Under the pieces are notes generated by a model. It was given only the letters and a program-made list of their open reading frames with translations. It was not told where the DNA came from and ran no database searches. 64,000 nt of DNA from Omphiscola glabra (lineage: Eukaryota > Mollusca > Gastropoda > Lymnaeidae), in NCBI GenBank assembly GCA_964017045.1, contig OZ024808.1, positions 26,753,896 through 26,817,895 on the forward strand, read 5' to 3'. Each line of letters starts with the position of its first letter. The stretch's first letter is position 1. The position numbers and the translations under genes were made by a program. Positions 1 through 12,036 of the stretch are shown piece after piece.

Positions 1-147
1 AAGATTATCTCAAACATTTCAAAGATTATCTCAAACATTTCAAAGATTATCTCAAACATTTCAAAGATTATCTCAAACATTTCAAAGATTATCTCAAACA
101 TTTCAAAGATTATCTCAAACATTTCAAAGATTATTTCGTATTGAACA
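1..147. repeat. 21-bp minisatellite, about 6-7 copies
   Basis: Near-identical 21-bp units built on AAGATTATCTCAAACATTTC run from the first base, so the array probably continues outside the window. The last unit is degraded. Confidence 0.95.
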
Positions 148-666
148 AAGCTCATCTTCATTTTCCTAAATATATTTAATGGAAACCCAGACACAAAAGA
201 TAAGATTTGAACCTACTATCTCTTCCTTCCGTACTGCAGATGTTATCGGCTATATCAGCCTGGCACTCCATTACTTGCAAGATGTTGACATTATCACATC
301 CGGTCTTGCCCCTGTTAAAGCATTATTTGAATATCCCAAACTGTCTGTAGAAAATAATTGAAGTTTTATAAAACAGAAACTAATTATTTACTAATATCTT
401 AATTGCGCAAGGAATTAAAACGTTCATATGTGCATTAGTCTCGGACGGAGAGATTCGGTCCGGCGACGTAACTTATTTGTATAGGGCACTACGTTTGAAC
501 TGCTCTGCGCAACACTTGTTATCTCACTATGCCATGCCCATTCCTCTGCCCATTTTAGTTTAGGTCGTTATATAAACAACATTTATCTTTGAAAGTGATA
601 AAACACTCTCTTATGGTCTCGGTGTCGTTATGACAAGAGTTTCTGAAATCTAAGAAAAATAGTGCA
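148..666. other. Unassigned AT-rich stretch
   Basis: No recognised gene. A 60-codon plus-strand frame (179-361, starting METQTQKIRFEP) is open and not obviously repetitive, but I recognise no family and see no supporting splice or promoter signal. Confidence 0.4.
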
Positions 667-674
667 ATAGTGGG

Positions 675-825
675 CAGAGGCGAAGGAACGGCTTGGCATT
701 GGGGCAGTTGCCAAGGGGGCCGCCCACGCCTGTTCAAAAGGGCGCCGCTAAATCTCTAATTTTTTAATTTTTATTATTTAAAAAATAAATTAGCCAAGGG
801 CGCCAAAAACCCAGTTACGCCTCTG
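675..825. mobile_element. 151-bp hAT-type MITE with 8-bp target duplication
   Basis: The element begins CAGAGGCG and ends CGCCTCTG, so the outer 8 bp are a perfect terminal inverted repeat. It is flanked by the direct repeat ATAGTGGG at 667-674 and 826-833. An 8-bp target-site duplication with CAG...CTG ends is typical of hAT transposons. It has no coding capacity, so it must have been moved by a transposase encoded elsewhere. The family assignment is inferred from ends and duplication length only. Confidence 0.8.
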
Positions 826-1087
826 ATAGTGGGACGGTAAACGTAGGCGTTTGTGAAGTGTTTTAAAGAGTGCGTAAGCTGACCACCAGTCTTCAGAATA
901 AAAAAAAATGTCATGGCACTGGAAACGCATACGTTACAAACAGAACTTATAAGGGCAATAAACTGCCTGTAGTTGAAAACTTCACATACCAAGGGTCCTG
1001 TAACACCATAAGTTAACCTTGATCTGTCGCAAGACAATATTATTTATTCCTACTGCACGATGGCGTAGAGATTCGACAATAATCCCG

Positions 1088-1268
1088 ATGAATTGTTGTA
1101 TGAATTGTTGTACGAATAGTTGTATAAAATGTTGTATGCATTGTTGTATGAATTGTTGTATGAAATGTTGTATGAATTGTAATATGAATTGATTTTAGAA
1201 ATGTTTGAATTTTTGTATGAATTGTTATATGAATTGCTGTATGAAATGTTGTATGAATTGTATGAAAC
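1088..1268. repeat. 12-bp minisatellite (TGTATGAATTGT)
   Basis: Degenerate 12-bp units. They produce the Asn/Ser/Tyr-rich minus-strand frame at 1050-1292, which I do not regard as a gene. Confidence 0.9.
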
Positions 1269-1408
1269 GATGAGATGAAAAATGAAACACAATGTGTTTT
1301 AAACGAAATAAATAGGCTAGTCTCTTCTCCGTGAAATCACTTTCGCCATCTAAAAATGTGCATACAAATGTATAATATACAGTAGCATTCACTCACCCAC
1401 TCAACACA

Positions 1409-1595
1409 AATTCTTTGACATTATAAAACTGAATTAATAGGCATTGAGGTAAAATTATAATCGCTAGATTTAGAATGCATCAACATTAATTCTTCGACAT
1501 TATAAAACTGACTTAATAGGCACTGAGGTAAAATTATAATCGCTAGATTTAGAATGCATCAACACTAATTCTCTGACATTATAAAACTGAATTAA
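1409..1595. repeat. About 79-bp tandem repeat, 2.4 copies
   Basis: Units start at 1409, 1489 and 1567 with AATTCT.TGACATTATAAAA; the first two are almost identical. Confidence 0.9.
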
Positions 1596-1756
1596 TTGGA
1601 TGCAGGGCAACTAAATGTGACTCACACGATTAACGTGAAACATTACTTTAACGTAAGTCACAAATTATCCATTTACGTTCTTAAGATTAATGGTTATGAT
1701 CATGATATTGAAAGTAGATGCAAGTCAACAGACAATAAATTACTTCATCTAACTCC

Positions 1757-1963
1757 CTGGCCTTTTGATCTCCAGCTCCTCCAACTCCCTGAATTTTTTA
1801 TGTCTGGCCCCCAACTCCTTTGCCCTTTGATGTCCGGCCTCCCAACTCCATGGCCTTTTGATGTCTGGCCCCAAACTCCTTGGCCTTTTGATGTCCGGCC
1901 CCAAACTCCCTGACCTTTTGATGTCCGGCCCCCAAATCCAAGGTCTTTTGATGTCTGGCCCAA
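1757..1963. repeat. About 33-bp minisatellite, 6 copies
   Basis: Units contain GGCCTTTTGATGTCCGGCCC with variable C runs. Both strands read open as artefacts of the repeat. Confidence 0.9.
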
Positions 1964-3110
1964 CATGGCTAACAATGTAGACCCTCTTTGAATAATTCAT
2001 CACATGTTCCCCAACTCTACTTGCTTTGATATGAGCACTACTCTTTAGCAAAGAAACACCAAATCTCATGCTGTTATCAAAACGATTGTGTTTTTAAAAA
2101 CGAATTGTAGTCAGTGGCGTAACTAGGAGTAGTGCCACCATGGGCGCACCAAGATTTCCACAACCACCACCACTTTTCCACCAGAAAAACCATGCATTAA
2201 TGGTATGCTTGTAGTTATATTGCTATTTAACGTTACCGCAAAAGGGGGTCAATTTTTCAACACATGCACCCCCACCCACGCTTTTGTTCCGATGATGATG
2301 AGAGGACAAATGAGGGTTAGGGGGGTAGGTAGGTGGTCGGTAAGTCAATGAAACTTGGATTGTTTTCTTTGATACCGACTAATTATGATTTATCTATAGC
2401 TCTGCCCGAAGTCATGCTGGTGGCAACCTCTCTTGGTCAATGTCCTTAACCAAAGTTTTTTGAGCATGCCACAAGACGGAAACACAACATAAGGATATGC
2501 CAAATCGAATGTGAAGACTGGACCCGGTTGTCCACGCAGAGTCATGTGAAATAATGGTCGTGAAAGCAGGTGCCACAAACATGACATTGGTCATCTTCAT
2601 TTGAGCAGGACAAACGACAAGATGGTCGGTCGCCTGAGGAGTTGAATTGTGTGCGCTACGACATCAATACCATCAATTACTCACTTTAGAACATAGAATA
2701 AGCACATCGTAATAGTTATAGCACCTAGCATCATGTTTCTTGGGAACTTTATGTTTTTGTTACTCAGAGTTGTACTTATCAATGGAGAGCAGGTGCTTGG
2801 TTTGTTACTGGCAAAACTTACTCGAACATTTATTCGCAGTTGCTTTACGCGTACAACATATACGTTTCTAATTGTGCCAATACAGTATTGGTGATGTGAT
2901 ATGATTTACCATAAGGGGTGATGTCGATAGTTATGAAGGATGTTGTGAATTATTTGGGATATATGTTTTCCTATAATTGTATAGGGTGTAAAAAAGGACA
3001 TTTCTTGCCATTGGAAATGCCTTGGTCCGTAGATTCGTGTGGTCCAAGAAAAAGTGTATGGGATGTGAAAAGGTTAAATGAGCCGGCGCATGTTGTTTAT
3101 GTTACGCTCT
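1964..3110. other. Unassigned; possible hAT end near 2112
   Basis: CAGTGGCGTAACTAGG at 2112 resembles the terminal sequence of CAGTGGCGTA-type hAT elements, but I find no matching right end or duplication. The rest, including the plus frame from 2918, shows nothing I recognise. Confidence 0.35.
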
Positions 3111-3111
3111 A

Positions 3112-3254
3112 CAACTTACACATCATTAATCAGAAGATGGAAACACAAGGGTGCGACCACAACTTACACATCATTAATCAGAAGATGGAAACACAAGGGT
3201 GCGGCCACAACTTACACATCATTAATCAGAAGATAGAAACACGAGGGTGCGGCC
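3112..3254. repeat. 48-bp tandem repeat, 3 copies
   Basis: Units begin CAACTTACACATCATTAATC at 3112 and 3160. 48 is a multiple of 3, so the plus frame at 2918-3385 stays open through it. Confidence 0.9.
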
Positions 3255-3550
3255 CTGCGTGGGGACGTACGGGGCATCTACTGAACGCCCATACAGACTC
3301 GATTGTACTCTTACAAAAAGGATCTGGCCCTAGATGTCCACTTTCCCAGAATGCTCTGAAAGGTTCTTCTGTGTCACTCATTTGACACTCATGAGGGTAA
3401 ATACCGCCGAAGGCGGCGCCGCTGCAGGTTTCTCTTGAAGGAAATACGTTTTGCCCTGATGTAAATTGAGTTGACCTAAAAATATATGGCGCTTATGTTA
3501 CTTTTAAGAACACTGCGCCGATTAAAGGAATTTGCTGGCGCAGCTACAAC

Positions 3551-4890
3551 GGACAAACAACACACAATCTATCTGACCAACACACACAATCTATCCGACC
3601 AACACACAAATCTATCTAACCAACACACACACTCTATCCGACCAACACACACAATCTATCCGACCAACACACACAATCTATCCGACCAACACACACAATC
3701 TATCTGACCAACACACACAGTCTATCTGACCAACACACACAATCTATCTGACCAACACACACAATCTATCTGACCAACACACAAAATCTATCTGACCAAC
3801 ACACAAAATCTATCTGACCAACACACACAATCTATCTGACCAACACACAAAATCTATCTGACCAACACACACAATCTATCTGACCAACACACACAATCTA
3901 TCTGACCAACACACACAATCTATCTGACCAACACACACAATCTATCCGACCAACACACACCATCTATCCGACCAACACACACAATCTATCTGACCAACAC
4001 ACACAATCTATCTGATCAACACACACAGTCTATCTGACCAACACACACAATCTATCTGACCAACACACACAATCTATCTGACCAACACACACAATCTATC
4101 TGACCAACACACACAATATATCTGACCAACACACAAATCTATCTAACCAACACACAAAATCTATCTGACCAACACACACACTCTATCCGACCAACACACA
4201 CAATCTATCTGACCAACACACACAATCTATCTGACCAACACACACAGTCTATCTGACCAACACACACAATCTATCTGACCAACACACACAATCTATCTGA
4301 CCAACACACACAATCTATCTGACCAACACACAAAATCTATCTGACCAACACACACAATCTATCTGACCAACACACACACTCTATCTGACCAACACACACA
4401 GTCTATCTGACCAACACACACAATCTATCTGACCAACACACACAATCTATCCGACCAACACACACAATCTATCCGACCAACACAGACAATCTTTCTGACC
4501 AACACACACAATCTATCTGACCAACACACAATCTATCTGACCAACACACACAATCTATCTGACCAACACACACAATCTATCTGACCAACACACACAATCT
4601 ATCTGACCAAAACACACAATCTATCTGACCAACACACACAATCTATCTGACCAACACACACAATCTATCTGACCAACACACACAATCTATCTGACCAACA
4701 CACACAGTCTATCTGACCAACACACACAATATATCTGACCATCACACACAATCTATCTGACCAACACACACAATCTATCTGACCAACACACACAATTATC
4801 TGACTAACACACACAATCTATCTAACCAACACACACAATCTATCTGACTAACACACACAATCTATCGGACCAACACACAATCTATCTGAC
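3551..4890. repeat. 22-bp minisatellite, about 60 copies
   Basis: Units are CAACACACACAATCTATCTG plus AC. C/T variants (TATCTG and TATCCG) occur in runs, which suggests local homogenisation by unequal exchange or slippage. Confidence 0.98.
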
Positions 4891-5717
4891 ATGTCGCTTT
4901 ATGTGTTAGATAACGTAGAGAGACCTTCTTAATTGTAATTATCCAATGTACCAAGCCAGAATTCTCAAATGACTGATCAGAACACAGCATTTCTCGTTGA
5001 ATCACCACAGCAACACGTCACTATATTGACGTCATGAAAATCAGAAACAAATGACACACACAATACATGATATTAGTTTTTACTTTGAAATCAAATTTCC
5101 CGCATTAACGAGTGCAGTCTCAAATGTATTTATGTCAGAAAAAAAACGAATTTTTAAAAAATGTTGTCTTATCACTGATTTTTTTTCCTTTTCATTTACT
5201 CCATTTGTGTTTTTTAAAGTGGGTCTTGAATTCTTGCCGTTGTTGTCACCCATGAGCTGCTTAACGCTTCAGACTTTTGTATCCTCCCAAGAATGCGGAG
5301 ATGGTTTTGACGAATCAACCTGCCAAGAAGAAACAGCATTTGCATAATATATTTGCCAGTAGATTAAATAGCAGACGGAACCAAATTAGATCAGACATTT
5401 GATGTAATTCCTCCAAAAGGCAAGGGCAGAAAATTGGGTTCTTCTATATGAAAAATGTAATCTCAGTTTAAAAAAATTATTTTTTTTTAAATGAAGCTAA
5501 TTAATTTTTATTATACATAATATGTAAAGTGTAAAAATAACTTTACTTTTACACTTAAGAAGAATTCAGATGATTAAATTTTTGCTAAAAGGGGGAAAGA
5601 ACTCTGGCTGGAGAAAGGGACTCAAATAATTAAGATAGTAATTTTCAATTTGAATGGTTCGATGAAGTGCAGTCAAACATTGATTGAATGAAACAAGGCA
5701 GACGATGATGTACTCAC
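4891..5717. other. Unassigned AT-rich stretch
   Basis: A plus-strand frame near 5281-5347 contains ECGDGFDESTCQEE before a stop and follows AG dinucleotides that could act as acceptors. This is too short to call an exon. Nothing else is recognised. Confidence 0.3.
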
Positions 5718-5860
5718 GAGCATGTCCAGATTCACACCCGAATTCTTCATAGCTAGGCTGGGCAGCGATCTGCCAAAACTGGCTCAAGAAACTACCAAAT
5801 TTTTCCCCACACTTGTCAGTGGCTGCAATGACGACACAGTTGTTCAGTTGCTCCAGGTAA
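5718..5860 (-). CDS. Internal exon of a cysteine-rich secreted-type protein (partial)
   Basis: On the minus strand, acceptor ATGTGTAG precedes and donor CTC|GTGAGTAC follows a 143-nt open exon. It reads YLEQLNNCVVIAATDKCGEK, then a hydrophobic/aromatic stretch, then SYEEFGCESGHA. Its entry phase (one base completing a codon) matches the exit phase of the second exons of the genes at 34282-35268 and 50439-51450. Both of those end on a Cys codon plus two bases, so joining would place a Cys just before the YLEQL segment. This suggests the same family, though not necessarily the same gene, because about 28 kb of repeats lies between. The spacing C-x8-C reminds me of extracellular T20D4.11-like domains, but I cannot confirm that. 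No function is claimed. Confidence 0.5.
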
Positions 5861-6633
5861 CTACACATGACGATGTTCAAAGTTATAGAAAGAGATGTCA
5901 ATAAATGAGTCAGACCGAATATTAATTTTGAGTGAATCACTCAACTTATAACTGAAATAAAATAATGTCTGAAACTAATATTATGGGAGAGAAACTTGGA
6001 AACAGCCTTGCATTTTTAAAATATGAAATAGTGGTCAGCTTAAATTTTTTTAAAAACTTCTTTATGTAACGCCATATTCTAGAAGTAAGCATGGGGAATT
6101 ATGTGAAACCTTATTATAGTAGTTATTATTGAAGACTTAAAAAAAAAAACTGGGCTGCATTTAAAGAAATTTCGTTGTATGCCATTTAAGCTTACTTCCT
6201 TAAATTGCTCCTCAAATTCTGACTAGAATAAAAAAAAGTAATATATTTGAATGCGATCAGATTACGTAAGCGATAATAAACAGCACACATTGTTCTCTAA
6301 CTCTCTACACCATCATACAGGCTATTATTATTTTTAAAAAAAAATATTTTGTTCACCATTTTTTGCTCGCTGAAGAAGGCTTTTTGCCGACACATCCGTT
6401 GTTCCGTTTTGTCTTTTGTTTCAGATGTTTGCCTTATCTTGTACGCATCGTGTCATTGTAATTTCCCCTATCATGTGCGCATTGTTTCATTGTTACTTTG
6501 GAATGCGTATCACTATCACGTGATTCTGCATTTCCTTTCAGAATTATACATAGAATAAAAATTACGTCACGATTTCATTGACAAAACAAACGCACAAAAT
6601 CCGAATACTTCATTTCAGAAAGTCTAAACTTAC
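5861..6633. other. Unassigned, probably intronic
   Basis: AT-rich DNA with no repeat or frame I recognise. It lies between minus-strand exon candidates. Confidence 0.3.
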
Positions 6634-6683
6634 GGGCAGCGATCGAACGTTTTAAAACGTCGTCGATGGTAGATGACAGCGGC
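6634..6683 (-). CDS. Possible 50-nt exon
   Basis: Good minus-strand splice signals bound this segment: acceptor CTGATTTCCAG and donor CCC|GTAAGTTTAG. Read from phase 0 it ends ...FDRC plus two bases. That would put a Cys directly before the exon at 5718-5860, as in the second exons of the two paralogues. In the exit phase of the exon at 7036-7159 it meets a stop, so those two are not directly joined. Splice signals are the main evidence; it may be chance. Confidence 0.25.
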
Positions 6684-7035
6684 CTGGAAATCAGATGTAT
6701 AGGTCTGTGCGCATGCGCGCATGAGCTGCTTAGCTTCCAGTCTCTTGACGTCATCAGTAGCACACTCGGACTTAGTTAAGGCTGTAGATTGTGTTTAACG
6801 AGACGTAGGCTTAACACAAATATCTTAATTTACTCTGTCTCCACATTACATTTTTTCAAAAAGTAGATATCTATTCAAGGTTTTAAGTTGATAAAAACAA
6901 ATATTTAAGTGCACTTTTCATTGTAACCGATTTCAACAATACTACCATTTAATATTAATAGCTTTCATTAAAGAATTGGGAAAGGACATCGATAACAAAG
7001 AAAATATGTTTTACAAAGTAATTTGTCAAACATAC

Positions 7036-7159
7036 TCTTGTTGCCTTCAGGTGTACATATGTGATAGGCTACTGCAATCTGTGTTTCTTTGTACTTCAAT
7101 GCATCATCGTTGTCACATTGGGACTTGCTGTCCTCAAAACATGTTTTGAATGTCTGGAA
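7036..7159 (-). CDS. Exon of a cysteine-containing extracellular-type protein (partial)
   Basis: The minus strand reads FQTFKTCFEDSKSQCDNDDA, then LKYKETQIAVAYHICTPEGN, between acceptor TTTACAGACAG and a donor GTATGT just after the final Lys codon. Codon usage and amino-acid composition are ordinary, unlike the array frames. Alternating Cys with charged residues and the closing CTPEGNK suggest the end of a small Cys-stabilised domain. If the donor is not used, the frame continues about 20 codons to a stop. Three nearby AG acceptors make the start uncertain (7153, 7159 or 7163). Probably related to the exon at 5718-5860. Family not identified. Confidence 0.5.
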
Positions 7160-7212
7160 CTGTCTGTAAAATGTTTATCTGTATTACAATAAATGGAGCC
7201 TTTTATTGATCC

Positions 7213-7415
7213 GAATGGACGGATATGGTGGAGCAGGCCAGGGCCCTACATGGGCTGTAGTGCCACTGATGGTTATGTCTGAATGGAAGGGTATGGCGGA
7301 GCAGGCCAGGACCCTACATGGGCTGTAGTGCCACTGATGGTTATGTCTGAATGGAAGGGTATGGCGGAGCAGGCCAGGGCCCTACATGGGCTAAAGCACC
7401 ACTGATGATTAATTG
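7213..7415. repeat. 68-bp tandem repeat, 3 copies
   Basis: Units start GAATGGA at 7213, 7281 and 7349 and contain CTACATGGGCTGTAGTGCCA. A related 73-bp array lies at 61023-61305. The shared core resembles the 3' ends of a widespread invertebrate non-LTR family (recollection only). Confidence 0.95.
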
Positions 7416-8084
7416 TTACTATAAAATATAAACTTTATCTACAAGATTGTGTATGACTGTTTGAGTTACACAAATAATAATAATAACAGATAATCAATTT
7501 TAATTTATGTTGCTACATTGAGCAGATACGGCCATTTTCTTGTAGATTCTTACGTCGTTACATAATCTTAATCTTTGTGTTAACGTTCTTTTACTAGCGC
7601 GTAGTTCTTTCACACATTATTTCTATTTATCTCTGTTCTTATCTGCTACTCCCAACACATTGAACTAACTGCCGTTCCTCTCAATCCCTGTGTCATTTTC
7701 CCGGTGTTTTCCGAGGTGACTATCCCAATGGAATATTTTGTTTTCGCAAACATGACTTATTATTGCGGAGTATTGACGTAGTCTCCTAGAGTTTCAAGCT
7801 ACCTAATCCTACGAGTGGTCGTACACGTGACACTAAATATTACCCAGCAAGCACCTTTACTCTTGTAGTATTTTTATCTTAAAACATTTGAGAGAGAGAA
7901 AGTAGTTCCATAAATCGTGGACTTGTTTAACATTATGACGTCATCAAAGAATAGGAATACTTGTTTTCAAAACAAAGTAATTATTCAACTTTACATTCAA
8001 GATTGAATTTCTTTTTATTATCATTTGAAAAGGGTGTTTTTTTTTTTTTTTTACACCCCATAAATTAACTTCGCTTTCGTGTGT
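7416..8084. other. Unassigned AT-rich stretch
   Basis: No gene, RNA or repeat recognised. Confidence 0.3.
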
Positions 8085-8172
8085 TCCTAGCTGGCAAAAT
8101 TTCAAACGTTCTTTAGAATTGTCAGCACCATACCCCCAACCCCACCCCAGTTTTTCCTGTTTTTTAAAAGGA
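8085..8172. repeat. Left flank shared with 30615-30815
   Basis: The region before the 69-bp array (TTCGCTTTCGTG, the A/C-rich CCCCCAACC block, a T-run) aligns with the region before the single unit at 30817. It marks the left side of a dispersed unit that contains the array. Confidence 0.6.
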
Positions 8173-11100
8173 GGGTAAAGAAAATATGATGCCACTGATT
8201 TCACTAAATACAATTCCCGATAACTGCACTAAATTAAGTTCTTGAAAAGAAAGTATGATGCCACTGATTTCACTAAATACAATTCCCGATAACTGCACTA
8301 AATTAAGTTCTTGAAAAGAAAATACGATGCCCCTGATTTCACTAAATACAATTCCCGATAACTGCACTAAATTAAGTTCTTGAAAAGAAAATATGATGCC
8401 ACAGATTTCACTAAATACAATTCCCGATAACTGCACTAAATTAAGTTCTTGAAGAGAAAATATGATGCCACAGATTTCACTAAATACAATTCCCGATAAC
8501 TGCACTAAATTAAGTTCTTGAAAAGAAAATATGATGCCAAAGATTTCACTAAATACAATTCCCGATAACTGCACTAAATTAAGTTCTTGAAAAGAAAACA
8601 CGATGCCACAGATTTCCCTAAATACAATTCCCGATAACTGCACTAAATTAAGTTCTTGAAAAGAAAATAGGATGCCACAGATTTCACTAAATACAATTCC
8701 CGATAACTGCACTAAATTAAGTTCTTGAAAAGAAAATATGATGCCACAGATTTCACTAAATACAATTCCCGATAACTGCACTAAATTAAGTTGTTGAAAA
8801 GAAAATATGATGCCACAGATTTCACTAAATACAATTCCCGATAACTGCACTAAATTAAGTTCTTGAAAAGAAAATATGATGCCACAGATTTTACTAAATA
8901 CAATTCCCGATAACTGCACTAAATTAAGTTCTTGAAAAGAAAGTATGATGCCACTGATTTCACTAAATACAATTCCCGATAACTGCACTAAATTAAGTTC
9001 TTGAAGAGAAAATATGATGCCAAAGATTTCACTAAATACAATTCCCGATAACTGCACTAAATTAAGTTCTTGAAAAGAAAATATGATGCCAAAGATTTCA
9101 CTAAATACAATTCCCGATAACTGCACTAAATTAAGTTCTTGAAAAGAAAACACGATGCCACAGATTTCCCTAAATACAATTCCCGATAACTGCACTAAAT
9201 TAAGTTCTTGAAAAGAAAATAGGATGCCACAGATTTCACTAAATACAATTCCCGATAACTGCACTAAATTAAGTTCTTGAAAAGAAAATATGATGCCACA
9301 GATTTCACTAAATACAATTCCCGATAACTGCACTAAATTAAGTTCTTGAAAAGAAAACACGATGCCACAGATTTCCCTAAATACAATTCCCGATAACTGC
9401 ACTAAATTAAGTTCTTGAAAAGAAAATAGGATGCCACAGATTTCACTAAATACAATTCCCGATAACTGCACTAAATTAAGTTCTTGAAAAGAAAACACGA
9501 TGCCACAGATTTCCCTAAATACAATTCCCGATAACTGCACTAAATTAAGTTCTTGAAAAGAAAATAGGATGCCACAGATTTCACTAAATACAATTCCCGA
9601 TAACTGCACTAAATTAAGTTCTTGAAAAGAAAATATGATGCCACAGATTTCACTAAATACAATTCCCGATAACTGCACTAAATTAAGTTGTTGAAAAGAA
9701 AATATGATGCCACAGATTTCACTAAATACAATTCCCGATAACTGCACTAAATTAAGTTCTTGAAAAGAAAATATGATGCCACAGATTTTACTAAATACAA
9801 TTCCCGATAACTGCACTAAATTAAGTTCTTGAAAAGAAAGTATGATGCCACTGATTTCACTAAATACAATTCCCGATAACTGCACTAAATTAAGTTCTTG
9901 AAGAGAAAATATGATGCCAAAGATTTCACTAAATACAATTCCCGATAACTGCACTAAATTAAGTTCTTGAAAAGAAAATATGATGCCAAAGATTTCACTA
10001 AATACAATTCCCGATAACTGCACTAAATTAAGTTCTTGAAAAGAAAACACGATGCCACAGATTTCCCTAAATACAATTCCCGATAACTGCACTAAATTAA
10101 GTTCTTGAAAAGAAAATAGGATGCCACAGATTTCACTAAATACAATTCCCGATAACTGCACTAAATTAAGTTCTTGAAAAGAAAATATGATGCCACAGAT
10201 TTCACTAAATACAATTCCCGATAACTGCACTAAATTAAGTTGTTGAAAAGAAAATATGATGCCACAGATTTCACTAAATACAATTCCCGATAACTGCACT
10301 AAATTAAGTTCTTGAAAAGAAAATATGATGCCACAGATTTTAGTAAATACAATTCCCGATAACTGCACTAAATTAAGTTCTTGAAAAGAAAATATGATGC
10401 CACAGATTTCACTAAATACAATTCCCGATAACTGCACTAAATTAAGTTATTGAAGAGAAAATATGATGCCACAGATTTCACTAAATACAATTCCCGATAA
10501 CTGCACTAAATTAAGTTCTTGAAAAGAAAATATGATGCCAAAGATTTCACTAAATACAATTCCCGATAACTGCACTAAATTAAGTTCTTGAAAAGAAAAC
10601 ACGATGCCACAGATTTCCCTAAATACAATTCCCGATAACTGCACTAAATTAAGTTCTTGAAAAGAAAATAGGATGCCACAGATTTCACTAAATACAATTC
10701 CCGATAACTGCACTAAATTAAGTTCTTGAAAAGAAAATATGATGCCACAGATTTCACTAAATACAATTCCCGATAACTGCACTAAATTAAGTTGTTGAAA
10801 AGAAAATATGATGCCACAGATTTCACTAAATACAATTCCCGATAACTGCACTAAATTAAGTTCTTGAAAAGAAAATATGATGCCACAGATTTTACTAAAT
10901 ACAATTCCCGATAACTGCACTAAATTAAGTTCTTGAAAAGAAAGTATGATGCCACTGATTTCACTAAATACAATTCCCGATAACTGCACTAAATTAAGTT
11001 CTTGAAGAGAAAATATGATGCCACAGATTTCACTAAATACAATTCCCGATAACTGCACTAAATTAAGTTCTTGAAAAGAAAATATGATGCCAAAGATTTC

Positions 11101-11568
11101 CCTAAATACAATTCCCGATAACTGCACTAAATTAAGTTCTTGAAAAGAAAACACGATGCCACAGATTTCCCTAAATACAATTCCCGATAACTGCACTAAA
11201 TTAAGTTCTTGAAAAGAAAATAGGATGCCACAGATTTCACTAAATACAATTCCCGATAACTGCACTAAATTAAGTTCTTGAAAAGAAAATATGATGCCAC
11301 AGATTTCACTAAATACAATTCCCGATAACTGCACTAAATTAAGTTGTTGAAAAGAAAATATGATGCCACAGATTTCACTAAATACAATTCCCGATAACTG
11401 CACTAAATTAAGTTCTTGAAAAGAAAATATGATGCCACAGATTTTACTAAATACAATTCCCGATAACTGCACTAAATTAAGTTCTTGAAAAGAAAATATG
11501 ATGCCACTGATTTCACTAAATACCATTCCCGATAACTGCACTAAATTAAGTTCTTGAAAAGAAAATAT
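8173..11568. repeat. 69-bp satellite, about 49 units, 8-mer higher-order pattern
   Basis: Head-to-tail 69-bp units contain CTAAATACAATTCCCGATAA. 69 is 23 codons, so one minus-strand frame stays open for nearly the whole array as a 23-residue repeat (QLSGIVFSEICGIIFSFQEL + NLV). A single GAA-to-TAA change near 10450 is the only break. Variants recur in a fixed order (SKIC, FQQ, plain, GIL, REIC-GIV, EIF, SLQ, EIS-GIIL) with a period of 8 units, 552 bp. That order is a higher-order repeat, evidence of block duplication. I regard the frame as a consequence of unit length, not as a protein. Confidence 0.97.
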
Positions 11569-12036
11569 CGCAAATGCGTTTGGTGCGTAATATTTTCTTT
11601 TATTTTATGAAAAAGTTTTTTTTAACTAAATCTACGGCGTAAACATGTAGGCCTAATAACGGGTGGGACATAAGAATATTAATATAAAAATAAAATAATT
11701 TAAAATGTATACAAAGGATAAAAAAGAAGAAAAAATACATTTAGGGTTTCTTTAATTAATATTTTGGATAAAAGAGAGGTGCCTTGTAGGTTTGTCCACA
11801 TTTGAATACATGTATACATTTGACTTTCACATATAACATACTGAGCGGTTTTATTATTATGTTTTTATAAATCTCGTTAAGGTAAATCAATAAATCGTAG
11901 CTTATGTATTTCAAATAAAATTACATTAAAAAACTGTACGGGACCCTGGTTTTAAGAACGCGACATTTGTGATAACAATTTTTTTGACTTTGACGAAAGA
12001 CATTCCAATGTCTGAAAAGTACGTTCTTTAAAATAA
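11569..12036. other. Right flank of the 69-bp array, then unassigned
   Basis: ATATCGCAAATGCGTTTGG followed by a T-rich block and CTACGGCGTAAAC matches 30340-30420 and 30885-30970. Beyond about 11700 the DNA is AT-rich; its last part is probably the 3' untranslated region of the LINE on the minus strand. Confidence 0.5.

Noticed and set aside
8164..11541. Very long minus-strand frames (757 and 364 codons) of a 23-residue repeat
   Set aside because: They result from a 69-bp (3 x 23) unit without stops. There is no signal of selection, no flanking coding sequence and no splice signals.
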